A stretch of 64,000 nucleotides of DNA from Linnemannia elongata (taxonomy: Eukaryota > Mortierellomycota > Mortierellomycetes > Mortierellales > Mortierellaceae), in assembly GCA_036320915.1 (NCBI GenBank), contig JAXBDG010000003.1, positions 248,001 through 312,000 of the forward strand, in the 5' to 3' direction. Positions 28,290 to 40,600 of this stretch are shown here, piece after piece. The notes below the pieces were generated by a model, which made no database searches, had not been told where the DNA came from, and saw nothing but the letters and a program-made list of their open reading frames with translations. How positions within the stretch are numbered: position 1 is the first letter of the stretch; the number at the start of each line of letters is the position of its first letter. Position numbers and translations under genes: made by a program.

Positions 28290-31024
28290 TGTTGATTTAT
28301 GTGTTGATGGAGTGGGAGGGAGAGAAGGTGCAGATGGATGTTTTTGTTTGGACCGTTGTGGGTTGAGCTTCAGCACATTTTTTTTTCTTTTTTTTTTCAA
28401 GCAGCTTGGAAACAGTCACATGTATTGGATACTTAGAAACTATTGTTTGTCACAGAATTGGGCTCGGAGCTAGTACTGCAATTAGCGCCACTAATTTGTG
28501 GACAACGAAATGATCGAAAGACTGGAGCGATCGTCGCCTAACACCTGCGAAGGCACATTTTCTTAACCACGGAGGCATGGTCGCTGGTTGTAGCCTTTGA
28601 AATAGACCAGAGATTCAGTTTTCTATTCAGTGAATACCAAGTGAGCCTCTGACGACAGCCACAGGTATTTTTCAAGGAATGAAATGCTCGTAAGACAGAA
28701 ACTATCAGGTCCCAGGTTGCGTCGCTAACCTGTACAGCGATGTGACCAAATGCTTTCAAATAACACATCCACTCCATCATTAGATTCAAGGCCCATCTAT
28801 TAGAACAAGCTGTTTACATGATTTACATAATGCAGATCCACACCTATGAGTTAGTATACACTCCCTAGATGTTGATGATCTATGGTATAAGATGGTTTGT
28901 TCCCCTTGCATCTTGCAAGCCAAGTGAAGAGACACCATTGCCCTTTCATCTGTCTCTTCACTTGCAAAAACCTGAATCCAATCTCTCTCGTTTCTTTGGC
29001 GTGTTGTCTTTACAGAGTAAGCATTTACCCCAGACTGCCCACTTACCCCTTCAAGAAAGATCCGATCGAGTTGGACATTCCCTATTATTCATCATCAAAT
29101 AGGGATTCGAACGCCCACTTCCGCCTACATCGGGTCTCCGCCGGAGAAATAAATGCGACTGGTGCACACAGCCATGAGAAGGCAGCTGAGAAAATAAAAA
29201 TCTCTAATCGTGATAACTTTTATTTTTCGGAGCGAAGCAAACCATTGGAGAGAGTGTTTAGAGAATGGCTTGTAAAAGTGGATGGTAACTAAATGGAGAA
29301 GATTCGTTTCTTTTGTAAACATCGGAGCTGCCGTATGCCTTCACTTTTTGTTGTCCAGCAGCCAGCTTGTATCTCAGCAAAATGCGCGAAGAAGAGTACA
29401 GAGAGTACAGAAAGGAAGGGAGGATGAGTGAGCATTGAGAGAGATTTTCGTCTCCGGTCTATCGTGGGTGGCCATGGTTGAACCGCTTGATGATGGAGGG
29501 GATAGATGCATAAAAAAGTAGTTGCCACCGGTACTATGAAAACAGGAGCGTGTACGTTTGGATCAAAATTGAAGACAATGCAGCTTGATACTGGGAAGGG
29601 CTTTTTTGGAGGGAAGATATTTGATGAACGCGCAAAGCGCGATAGACGAGACAGACAGGGGTGCTGTGTGCGTACTGTTGCAGATGATGAACATGAAGGA
29701 GAGAGATCGATCCCTCTCTATGCACCTTTCCATCTTCGTAAGAGGAAGGTACAGGTGTGGATGGACAATCGGACAGCTAGGCGCGAACGACGATAGATGA
29801 TCTGAGTTTCGTAAGTTGATTTTTTGAGAAAAGAGAGTTCCAAGACTTGTTGTCTGAGCACGTTCTGCGGTTCTTGCGCACGACTGGACGGTTCGGGTAG
29901 AAGGGAGGACTGAGTGTCTGGTCGGGCATTGGATTATGATTTTTTTTTTTTTATGGTTGGGAGGTTGAGAAGGAAAAATACGTGCTTGTCTATTGAGGAA
30001 TTCATGGCGTATAAGAGATGGCAATTGGACAGGATATCTTTTCATCACTTCGATTGAATTGCCAGGGAAAGAGAACAAAACATCGTGCAAGAGCCATCAA
30101 AGGAAAGAGAGAGAGAGAGCGAGCGAGCGAGCGAGAGAGAAAGTCATGTCAGTGCTTTTTTTGACTGTGTGTGAGGAATTATGGAGAGACGAGTGTGTGC
30201 CTTGGGCTCCGTCTCTGAAGGACTGAGATTCAAACTGACTTGACTGATATTCAGTTTGTGCTTGAAATCATACTGCAGCATGGAGTGTGGTGATTCGATG
30301 GCCATCATTCGTGTGTTGGATCTCGCTCTCTATTTTACCCTTTCTCGCCTATGTCTTTGATTGATGGCCCATCTCCACCATCTTCCTTCCTGTCGTTGTG
30401 TATCATTTATCCCCCCCCCCTTTCTCCTTCTTTTTTTGTGGTAGTCAATGCCTTGACAGAGGGAGAGTAGCAATATCGATCGCGAGTGAATGTTGAAAGA
30501 GGCATCGATGTAGAAAAGGATAGCAGCAGATAGTGCTGGAGAAGCAGGGCCAGTCAGATTTTAGGTGATCCGCTCGAATGTGAAAAGAAGCGTAATCAGT
30601 CAGTCAGTGCAACGGTCTCTGATGTCTTTTGTCCAAGGGGAAAGAAGGACGGGCACAACGTGAACCCAGTTTCTGTCCATATAGGCGCACATACATAAAA
30701 CACACCAAAAAAATAATATTTCTTTACCTCCCTTTCTCACCTCACTTTCTCTCTCTCTCCTTTTAACCTTTCTTTCTTCCTTTCTTTCGCTTTTGTATTC
30801 CCCATTCCACCCGACCTGACCTGCTGCCCATCCTCCACATTCAATTCCACCCCGGCACCCGTCACCTCTTTCCCTTCTTCTCTCTCTTCTATCACACCCG
30901 CTCACTTTTTACTTCACCGCTCCACTCCCCACTCAAACATATACCTCTCACTCTGAGCCTCTAGCTTCCACGCCCACCCTACCTCTCTTCTCCACTCCCA
31001 TTAACACATACAGAAGCAGACATA
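28290..31024. other. Non-coding interval with the VTC4-like promoter
   Basis: 2.7 kb between divergent genes. Bases 30710-31020 are CT-rich and form the likely promoter and leader of the downstream gene. A (GAGC)n/(GA)n patch lies near 30108-30140. An 83-codon minus-strand frame at 28789-28538 shows no recognisable family. No other gene is supported. Confidence 0.5.
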
Positions 31025-33840
31025 ATGAAGTTTGGTGACAACCTTGAAGATTCCACCTACGAACCATGGAAGGACAACTACGTCCAGTACAACGCCCTCA
31101 AGAAGCAACTCGAACAGGGCCTCAACGGACCCAATGGTTGGACTGAGCGTGACGAGGGAATCTTTGGTCAAACCCTCGACAGTGATCTCACCAAGGTAAA
31201 AAAAAAAACAACAAGAGAGAGAATCTCTTTTCGCAAGTGATGGCGCACATACACCTGTCCAAGGTTATGCGTGTGTGTGCTCTTTCTCTTCTTGTGTCTG
31301 ACACCGTGGGTATTACGAACCAGTGAGCTAATCATATTTTTTTTTTCTTATCTGCACCTCTCACCCTCGCAAACCCCGGTTGTATATCATATCATAGATC
31401 TATTCGTTTGTGAACTCCAAGTTTGAAGAGTTGCAGGAGCGCACTACCAAGGCAGAGTTGAGGGTGGCGACCTTCCAGGAGGCCTATAACCAGAAGGCAC
31501 TCGACTCCTTGACGGCTGCCATCTCTGAGATCACGGATGAGGTCAACCAGTTGTCGAAGTACTGCAGAACTAACTATGCCGGATTCCTCAAGATTGTCAA
31601 AAAGCACGATGTAAGTTGTCCAGTGATGTGATGTTTTTTTTTTTTGTTTGGGAATGGATCTTTGATTCTTGAGATATTAGGGAGAGAGGAGTAGGAGTAA
31701 AGAAGCTCTTTTGAAACGATTTGACATGGATATGAAAAAAAACAAGTGGACAAAGAATGATAGATAGAAAAAGGGAACAAAAGAACGAACGGAAATGAAG
31801 CGAAAACTAGGAAGGAGATGGCAAGACAAGGAAAGAAAGAAGCATGAAAAAGGAAGAAAGGACCAAAAGGAAAGCTAACCCAACAAGCGTATCAAAATTG
31901 ACATAACATCTATTTTCCGTTGTTGTGCTGGTAGAAAAACGTCCCTTACAAGTTGCGTCCAGTGTTCATGGTCCAGCTCAAGTCGCGCGCGTTCTATAAT
32001 GTCAACTTTGATTCGCTCGTCGTCCGCCTCTCCAAGCTCTACCACACCATCGGTGCAGAGTCCATGGCCTTTGGTACCCCCATCACCCCCTCGACTCTCA
32101 CAGGAATGATTAACCAGCAGGGTCTTGACCGCAGATCGTTCAAGTTCTGGGTCCACCCCGACAATGTCATGGAAGTCAAAACCACCGTCCTTAAGCACTT
32201 GCCTGTCATTTTGTACACCCCTCGCGGACCTGGACCCAACAACTCAGAGTCTCTCGACCCCTCGCTCTCGTCCGTCTACCTCGACAACTCTTCATTCGAT
32301 CTCTACAACACCAAGCTGGAGCGCAAGGAAGGAGCACAGGCCATCCGTCTTCGCTGGTACGGCAGCCCTTCCAACAACGAGATCTTTATCGAGCGCAAGA
32401 TTCACCACGAGATCAACAAGCTGGGAGAGTACCACGATCGCTTCTCTATCAAGGAAAAGTACGTCGACGCCTTCTTGAAGGGCACCTACACCTTGGATCG
32501 TCAGGTCGCCAAGCTGAAGGAGCAAGGAGTCAAGTCACCAGCCGAGATTGAGCAGTTCCAGGAGTTGGTCAAGGATGTCCAAAAGAGCATTGTCGACATG
32601 AAGCTTCGCCCCATCTTGAGAACCATCTACAACAGAACCGCCTTCCAGATCCCCGGCGACAACCGCGTCCGTCTCTCGCTCGATACAGATCTGTGCATGA
32701 TCCGCGAGGATAACTTGGATGGCGTGACTCGTTCCGGAAACCACTGGCGTCGCATGGATGTCGAATACCCCATCGGAACCAAGACTACACACGAGCAAGA
32801 TATGACCCGATTCAACTATGCCATCCTTGAGGTCAAGCTGGAATTGCCTCCTAACAAGGCCACCCCTGCCTGGGTTGAAGAATTGATGCACAGCCACTTG
32901 GTCGAGTCGGCCGAGTCCTTCTCAAAGTACGTCCACGGTGTTGCCGTCTTGCTCGAGAGTCACGTCGCCCTTCTTCCCTTCTGGTTGGCACAGCTTGAGA
33001 AGGATTCTGGTCGTACTCCCGATGCCATGCGTGGTCAATTGTCGCACGACACCCCCTCGATCAGCAGAGCTCACTCGACTGCCGAGATCGAGAGTATCAA
33101 CAGTCGCCGTTCGTCGGTTGTCTCCAGAGCAGAGTCCGAGCACGGACCTGCTCTGTCCAAGGGCAAGAACCGCTCTATGGATGTCGTTGTCGATAACAAC
33201 TATGGTGGACCTTATGGAACCGCCCCCCGTCCAGGATCGTCCCGGGCGAGCAGTATCAAGAAAGGTTTCGGATTCAAGGGATTGGGCGGTGTGTTTAAGA
33301 TGTCCAAGGGCAAGGATTCGCGTGCGACCAGCCCACTTTTGGGACCCGCCCAGGTCGATGACGCTGTCCCTCAGATCAGGATTATCCCACCTAAGCCCAA
33401 GAAGGTTGTTGGTGTGTTGAAGGTCGAGGCCAAGGTCTTCTTTGCTAACGAGCGTACATTCCTTAAGTGGATGAACTTTGCTGTTCTTTTGGGCACTCTC
33501 GGTGTCGGTCTCTTCAACGCTGGCGACAACATTGGACGCTTTGCCGGTATCCTTTTGGCCATCACTGCTCTCTTGACACTTGTCTACTCTATCTGGCTCT
33601 ATGAGAGACGTCTCACCATGCTGCGCAACAAGGACCCCGGTCCCTACGGTAAGCCTCCTCCTTTATATTGTGTATTTTCTGATTATGATTGATATTGTAC
33701 AATGAGCACTAAGTCAAACATTCTCTTATAACTTTGCAACAATAGACGAGCCTGTTATGCCTACGTTGATGTGTGTTTGCTTGCTGACAGCCATCTCCCT
33801 CAATTTTTACTTGAAGTCCACCGTCAAGTCGAAGCCATGA
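31025..33840 (+). CDS. VTC4: Vacuolar transporter chaperone, VTC4-type polyphosphate polymerase
   Basis: Four exons: 31025-31195, 31398-31610, 31935-33648, 33746-33840; 730 residues. It makes polyphosphate from ATP and passes it into the vacuole or acidocalcisome. Domains: N-terminal SPX (1-about 165, starting MKFGDNLE, a sensor of inositol pyrophosphates); triphosphate-tunnel polymerase core (about 195-490) with IRLRWYG (R266, R268), FIERKIHHE (K283), YNRTAFQ, RVRLSLDT, AILEVKLE and SFSKYVHG, which together keep the basic and acidic tunnel residues of active VTC4; a Ser-rich linker; and three C-terminal transmembrane segments of the VTC1/DUF202 type. Intact tunnel residues favour VTC4 over the accessory VTC2/3 paralogues, which otherwise share this layout. 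Confidence 0.88.
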
Positions 33841-33868
33841 TAAGTTTTTTTTTTTTGCTACCTTCTTA

Positions 33869-33874
33869 AATAAA
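33869..33874 (+). terminator. Poly(A) signal of the VTC4-like gene
   Basis: AATAAA 29 bases after the stop codon. Confidence 0.5.
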
Positions 33875-36716
33875 CATCATTTCAAATTGCACCAAAAACA
33901 CGTGACGAATCGAGGAAAACGTGATATGAGCCGACCAAAGAATATGTGGGGCCCCATTCTACCCGCGGAGCCCGTTGACGATTTTGTTTTGAGGTGAGGC
34001 TGCTTCCTGTTCTTTGGTTCCTTTGTAGCGAAAAGAACTCTTGAAGGATCGAAGTCGGTTGGCATCGATGCTTTCATTGTCAATGTGATAGGGATCGTCT
34101 AGGCGGCAACCACTATGCTCCTCGGAGATGGCCCTTGCGCTGAAAGAAATATGATGTGACGACTGTGCTTAGCTTTTACAAATGGAAGATCTTCCATTCC
34201 AGACTCTAAATCCTTTGCATAGAAGGAGGAGATAGCATGGTGCCGGGATGGTAATGGCACATGGGGTGCGGTTGGCCTTCACGAGCAAAAGAGAAACCAG
34301 TGAGGCTTGTTTTTTTGGGTGGGTTGGGGAAGGCACATTGAGATGTGTGAGAGCCGGCGTTCAGTTAGATATGTAAGGGAATTGAAATACGCAATTTCGA
34401 GGGAAGACAGATTTTAGTGTTTGGGATCCCGTCAGCCCGAAGATGCTGCTCATGACCTGCGCCTGGCCTGGGCAGAAGATTTGGGAAAAAGGGAGGGAGA
34501 GGGAGAGCGTCAGAGGGTTATTATGACTGAGAGAGAGGGAGCAGTCGAGCGAGCGGGGGGCGGGTGTCGTCTCCGTTTGCCTTTTTTTTTTTTTTTTTAT
34601 CTTTTCTTCTTTGCTTCCGTATCCCACTCCTTTCTCTCCCTTTCTATTCCCTTTTCTCCCCTTTCCCTTCCCTTTCATCCATAACCCCCACCTTCCTTCC
34701 CTCGCATACATACCCATCTACCGACTTTCCCCTTCCCTCTAACTCCGTTGCATCACACTTTCTCCTTCCGTTCTGTTAACCCGCAACGTACATCTCGCCA
34801 CCACTTCCTCCTTACACCTTTACTCATACACTCACCTATTCGCTCAGCCGCCACCACTGCCGGCTATTTCACCTTACTCGACACAACGTCTAACTCCTGC
34901 AACTACGACGACTACGACTCGAACTCATCTCGCCTAGAGAGAGAGATTTGAGCACTTCACACCCTTCACGTCTACCAACAGACACACAGACACAGCAATT
35001 CAGCAAGCAACAATACCCATCTTTCTCGCTTTACAATCGTCCAACAGTGATTAAGACACCCACACCTGCACTCGATTGCCTTACTCAGGAACACAAGTCT
35101 GACAAACACAGCCTACTTTTTACTCGCGTTGCGCTGTGTGATAACCTGACCGCTTGGGACGTAATAACAAAGCTATCTCAGGTAAGAGAAGTAACCCACG
35201 ACAAACAACTGCACCCAAAAAAAAAGGAGTTTTGCCATTTGCTACTCCTATCTATCATTCAGCCAGAGTAAATAATAAGGGCTCAGTCAGTGTCATAGTC
35301 CCCAGTCAGGGAATAAGCTCCTTTTGTGCGCCTCTTTTTCTCCATAATCCCCTCTATCTCCCTGACATTCCCTTTCCCCCCCATCGCGTTGTCTTGTGCC
35401 CGCCCCCTCCGCAGCGAACAGCTCGCTTTTCTACTTTCACTTCTTTAATGCTTTACAAACAATACTTTGTTTTTCTTGGCTCAATCCATGGTTCGTTCGG
35501 GATATGTCGTTCGTCCTTCCTCTCTCTCTCGTCCAATCTCACGCACAGCCACTGTTCTCTCTTTCGCCCTTTTTGCTCAATCTACATCAATCAATGCAAT
35601 ACTATTGAACACACACACACACACACGTTTCTTGGCTTTCCTCATCTTTCCTATTTCTTTTCTGTCTTCATATCCACGTTTCGTCTCTTTCACTTCAAAC
35701 TTTGCCACCTATACTTCCAATCCATCATCCACATCCATGGTACAACCCCTCCCCATGCGCACATGTTAGTTCACAGGACCTGGAGTCTGGAGTTTTGTTC
35801 CAATCCAGCGACCGACTTGTGTCCTTTCGCTCAAGCGTGAAAAAGATCACCTTCGCGTCCACAACATTCACTATGCACTTGCAGCATCGTATTTTGTGTT
35901 TTATGGTTCTTGCCTTTTCTGTGTTTTGCTTATCATTGTTATTCTGCTTGTGGATGCTGATGCTGCGTCCCCTGGGTCCCTCTCTCTTTGACAATCTCCC
36001 TTCTGTCACTCCTCACTTTGATTCTTTCTTCCCCCCTCCCATGACCCCTTTTCCTTCATATCAATTGGCCCCTCAATGTGTGCTGCGTATCCAACACATA
36101 CACCCTACCTTGACTATTTGATCTCACATACCGTCAGAGACATACATATCCATATCCTATCCCTATGTATCAGACTCTTATTATTATTTTTTTGCCACCA
36201 ATTGGTTGTTCTCTTTCTGTTGTGCCTGAGTATGTCGGCCACTTACCCACAACCACCAGTTGCAGCCATGTCTTGGTACTCTTAAACATGCGAGTACAAT
36301 GTCCACTGCTGGCGCACTTTTGTTCACGACATGAAAGATAAGGGAGGGTTGGTTTAGCCCCCAATTGCACCAGAATTCTTTTCTTTTTTGTCACCATCAC
36401 CCCCTTTATTGCGTTTCTCTGGTGTCCCTGGCAAATGAGTGTTTCTGAAGCAAACCAAGAGTAAGAGGGGTCAAGGGGGTACAGTGCAGTACATGGCATG
36501 GATTGGCATAACCATCAGTAGCCTTTCTAGCTGTTCATAATCAAAATTATAATCAAATCGTTGATTTCAAGTGTGGGATCGTGCTCATACTCTGTGTGTG
36601 CCGGGGTCTGCGCGATGCTTCGAATCAGCTCTCTCCTTCTCCTTGACCCTGTTGTGAGACGAGCGAACGAGAGCCAGTTGACAGGCCAGGCAGTGTCGAA
36701 ATCAACGGGGGAAGAG

Positions 36717-36720
<4 letters not shown>

Positions 36721-36753
<33 letters not shown>
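36721..36753 (+). repeat. T(33) homopolymer
   Basis: Uninterrupted T run in the region upstream of the CHD gene. Confidence 0.85.
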
Positions 36754-36756
<3 letters not shown>

Positions 36757-37307
36757 TCTGGGAAATATTAGGCTTGCATCCAGCCTTCCAAAATGATATA
36801 TATCTGAGAGCCTCTCGGCTGCATCTTCGAGGTGTATCATGTGCAGACACTGCCGCCCCTTGAACACGACGACACGACGGCGACGACGACGACACACACG
36901 CTGCACCTGCTGCAATACAGTACATAACATAACCATACCCATCATTCATCAGCTCAACCCTCCCCGTCTTTTTATTTTTCATCCTTCTCTCTGTTTCTTC
37001 TTCCTCTTCTTCAACCGCCCTGTTCTCTACCCGTTTTCATATTTGTCTCATATTACCTGCGACATACACACCACAGACCCAAAAGAAAAAAAAAGAAGAA
37101 ACGCGCGTGCTTTGTCTGCTGTCTTCATTTTATTATTACACGCTTTGCATTGCACCGTGCGTCAGTCAAAAGAAGGGGCGAACATAACATACTCTCTTTT
37201 ACTCTTCTCGTCTCTCTCCCTCTCCGTCTCTGTCTCCTGTACTGTCTCTCCTCACACACATACACACACACGCATTCTCTCTCTTAGTCTCTTCTCGTGT
37301 CGTTGTC

Positions 37308-37308
<1 letters not shown>

Positions 37309-37351
<43 letters not shown>
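37309..37351 (+). repeat. T(43) homopolymer
   Basis: Uninterrupted T run about 350 bases before the CHD start codon. It may act as a nucleosome-depleting poly(dA:dT) element, which is common upstream of fungal genes. The exact length may suffer from sequencing error. Confidence 0.8.
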
Positions 37352-37696
37352 CTTTTTCCCTCGTTACTCTCCCCCTTCCCACACCGCACGCACCACACTT
37401 TCGTTCATAACAGACGCACCACTCGAAACACGTCATATCAACTATCCTTCCTCACACCAAATGTACTAATCAAAAACCTTCCTTCTGGGATCGTCTTCTC
37501 TCTTTGCTTCTTTTGCCACCATCCCTCCCTCCCCTCATTCCCTTCCTCTCCCTCTCTTGTTCAACAGAACACTGATCGTGCTCCTACCTCGCGCTTCGAC
37601 CACACCACACCTGTACAAACCTCCGCCCAACACTCCTGGAACCAAAAATACACCACCTAGACTACGCCACCATCTTCAACTAGATCTACATCTCCG

Positions 37697-40600
37697 ATGG
37701 AAGTTGACTCTCAGGACCAACTCGATGTGTCGATGAAGGATGGCGAACAGGACAACACCGAGGTCTCTACTGTAGGCACTCCCTCATCGAGGGGCGACGT
37801 TCTCAGGATTGTGGATCAGACCATCGACGACGGCGGAGCTGTTAAATACACAGTTGTATGGGAGAACGGCGATACCACAGAGGTAAGGCTCACTCCCCCA
37901 TCCACTACTGCAAGGCAGACGCGTGCGCAGTGTTTCAAGGCGTGTGGTTTGGCAGAGGAGGCTCATTGCTCTGGGGCATCAATCAGTCAGTCACGTACAA
38001 TCACGATTGACAAGGGAGCGGGGACTGGCCACTGCGGATATATTTATCAGCAACCTGGTGAGAGCCGCACTGATTTCTACCAGCTCCAGGGTACACCAAA
38101 CAAGACCACATTCATTTTTTCTTCAAATTTGGACTTCTCGCATGGAATGCTTTGGACGACGGTATCCTTTCTCTTGGAGCTCAGGTGCCAGGGAAGGATA
38201 CTTCCTTGTGCTCACAAAGATGAGCATGAGAACTGATGAAGCCAAGCGAGAGCAAGAGCCTGAGCGAAAATAGGAGAAAGGGATTGGGGTCAACTGAACA
38301 GGGACAAAAAAAGGAGTGGGAAGCAGAGAAATAAACATGAAGGACCAAAGGGCAACAACAAGGAGTGGAATGAAGGGGTGGCTCTTGCATTAATAGTGAA
38401 GGGTGTCCAGCTCTATATATTATTAGCAAAAGTAGAAGAAAAAAAGGATCCAGGGGGAAGTGCTCAAGATTCAATTGGTCAAAGAATTTATCAAGGGATA
38501 AAGGGAAAAAAAATGACAATCAAGAGAGTTGGGGTGTTGGGAATAGGCAACAGTTTGAAGAATGTTCGCATTGGCGAGGAGGAAAACGATGGCGATACAA
38601 GATTCAGGATAGAAAACTATCCCGGAGTCGATCGGAAGGAAGGGATGGGTGCCTCTTTGCCTTCGTCATCACTGGGCTCAGTGGGCCGAGATCTGCGCAA
38701 AGGCCCAAAATCAGAATCAGGGGCTGGCTGGTGGCTTGGCAGACTCATCTTGTTACGGCGCTAGGGGCTCCATTGCAGCGAGAACGAGCGTGGCACATGT
38801 GGCACATGTGAGGGTATGTTTATTAAAGCAATATGAGTATTTGGAACACGCTAACATGTTTTCTTTTGCAATATGGTTTTGGGTGCAATAGGAGTCTGTC
38901 GAAGCCTTAGGCCAATGGGATGACCTTGTTCAGGAATACGAACACAGCCAATTTTCAAAATCAGAAGTCAAATCCAACACTCCTTCGCCGCCACCAACAC
39001 AGGCAAAAAAATCCAAGAGTGATGGCGATTCTTCCAAGCGACGATCCTCCCTCGCCTCGCGGCCTTCTCGGACGAAAGCCAAGGCCAACGTCCAGTACTT
39101 TGAAGGCGGTGACGATTCGGATGACGGTGGCGAATACTCTGGATCTCGAGGAGGCAAGAAAGCGACCAAATCCAAAAAGGCGACTTCTAGCGGGGACGAT
39201 GTTCAGGATCAGGACCAGGATACCCCCCCTGCCTCAACAGTCTCGGCGCGCGGTTATCCGCGACGAGCCACACAATCCGTGGTCAAGACCCAAAGGCCAA
39301 TCGAATCTTCGGAAGGCTCTTCCGACGAGTCAGCACCCCAAAAGCCTAAAGCCGAGCGCAAAGCGGCACCTGCAACATCAGGAGCACTAGTACCCAAGTC
39401 CAAAAGGACTATCGCTGCCACATCTACCGAGTCGAGCTTTGTCCAGGCACATCATCCTTTTTGCACCCGCTGCGGTCAACGCGGCGAAGTCTCCAAGCGC
39501 AAGTCTAAGAAGAGAAGCGACGACGAGGAGGATGACGAACCCCTGGGATCACTTTTGCTCTGCGAGTGTTGTTCGGCTGGATACCATCGTGCTTGCCTCC
39601 GAAAGACCTACACTGACAGCCTGATCGGAACTGGATTTCGGTGTGAGGCCTGCATCAAGACCAAGGGAGCAGAGTGCCTCGAGTGTCACGAATGGGTCGG
39701 TCGGACACCTCCACCTACACCTGCTGCAAAACCTGCAGAGACCACAGACATGGATACGACACCACCAACCGATGCTACAGTGACTGTGCCAGTAAACGGG
39801 GCAGATGGTGAAGCAGCAGCGGACGGTGCCGCCGCAGCCACTGTGTCTACAGCTGAAACTACATCTGACAGTGCACCGACACAGGACTCTGACAAGCCTT
39901 TAGAAGCAACAGAGGATTCACCTTCAGCAAAGACAGAGGATTCTGGCGAACCAACAGTCGAGCCTCCCACGATTCTGTTCAGGTGTTTCCGTTGCACGTA
40001 TACAGCGCACGATAAATGTCTCAAGCGGCTGTCAACCATGGATCCAGGAGTCAGTCAGACCGAGATCATACGGCAGTACAGGAAGGACTGGAAGTGCCAT
40101 CAATGTCTGGAATGGGATATGGAGCTGGACCAGATTCTTGCTTTCCGCGATGTTCCCATCATTTCTGCTTCTTCTACTTCCACAACCGAGGCTCAGGATG
40201 CTGATGTGGAAATGCAGTCAGTCGATACCCCTAACCCCTCCACACCGAGCTTATCAGAGTCGACCACCAAGGATGGCAGCACCTTCCCTCAAGCGCCCAA
40301 CACCACGCGCGAGCTCCTAATCAAGTGGAAAAATATGTCGTACAGGAAGCTGACCTGGGTGCCTGCCTATTGGGTCAGCCAAGTAGTGTCGCCCGCCAAG
40401 ATCAAGTCGTTCTGGAAGCGGACGCCAGGCCCTGCAGAGATTTCTGACGTTGTGCCACAGGAGTGGCTCCAGGTCGAGAAGGTCCTGGATGTCATCTTTG
40501 ATACCGAATATGACGGGTCAGAGGACGACATGGACGCGCTCGACCACATCCAGAGTGTCTTTGTCAAGTGGAAATCGTTGGACTACGACCAATGTAAGTT

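Larger units (their letters stand above)
33841..37696. other. Long non-coding interval with a possible untranslated exon
   Basis: 3.9 kb with no supported coding gene. Bases 34600-35180 look like a transcribed fungal leader (CT-rich, then A/C-rich) and end in a good donor, CTCAG|GTAAGA at 35181/35182. A good acceptor, CAACTAG, lies at 37683 just before the CHD ATG. An upstream leader exon of the CHD gene joined by a ~2.5-kb intron is possible. Frames of 228 and 273 codons here are low-complexity and rejected. Confidence 0.4.

Noticed and set aside
28538..28789. 83-codon minus-strand frame
   Set aside because: Protein-like composition, but no family, no leader features and no neighbouring exons that extend it.
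29090..29175. tRNA-like signal on the minus strand (good B box CGTTCGAATCC and a weak A box)
   Set aside because: No acceptor stem pairing and a poor T stem (two surplus bases). At most a decayed tRNA-derived relic.
35154..35840. 228-codon plus-strand frame
   Set aside because: Composition-driven (Ser/Phe/His/Pro), starts over a probable splice donor, and has no recognisable family.
36839..37660. 273-codon plus-strand frame before the CHD gene
   Set aside because: It contains the T(43) tract as poly-Phe and CT-rich leader sequence; not a plausible protein.
38378..38764. 128-codon frame inside the first intron of the CHD gene
   Set aside because: No domain; the flanking exons join cleanly in phase without it.
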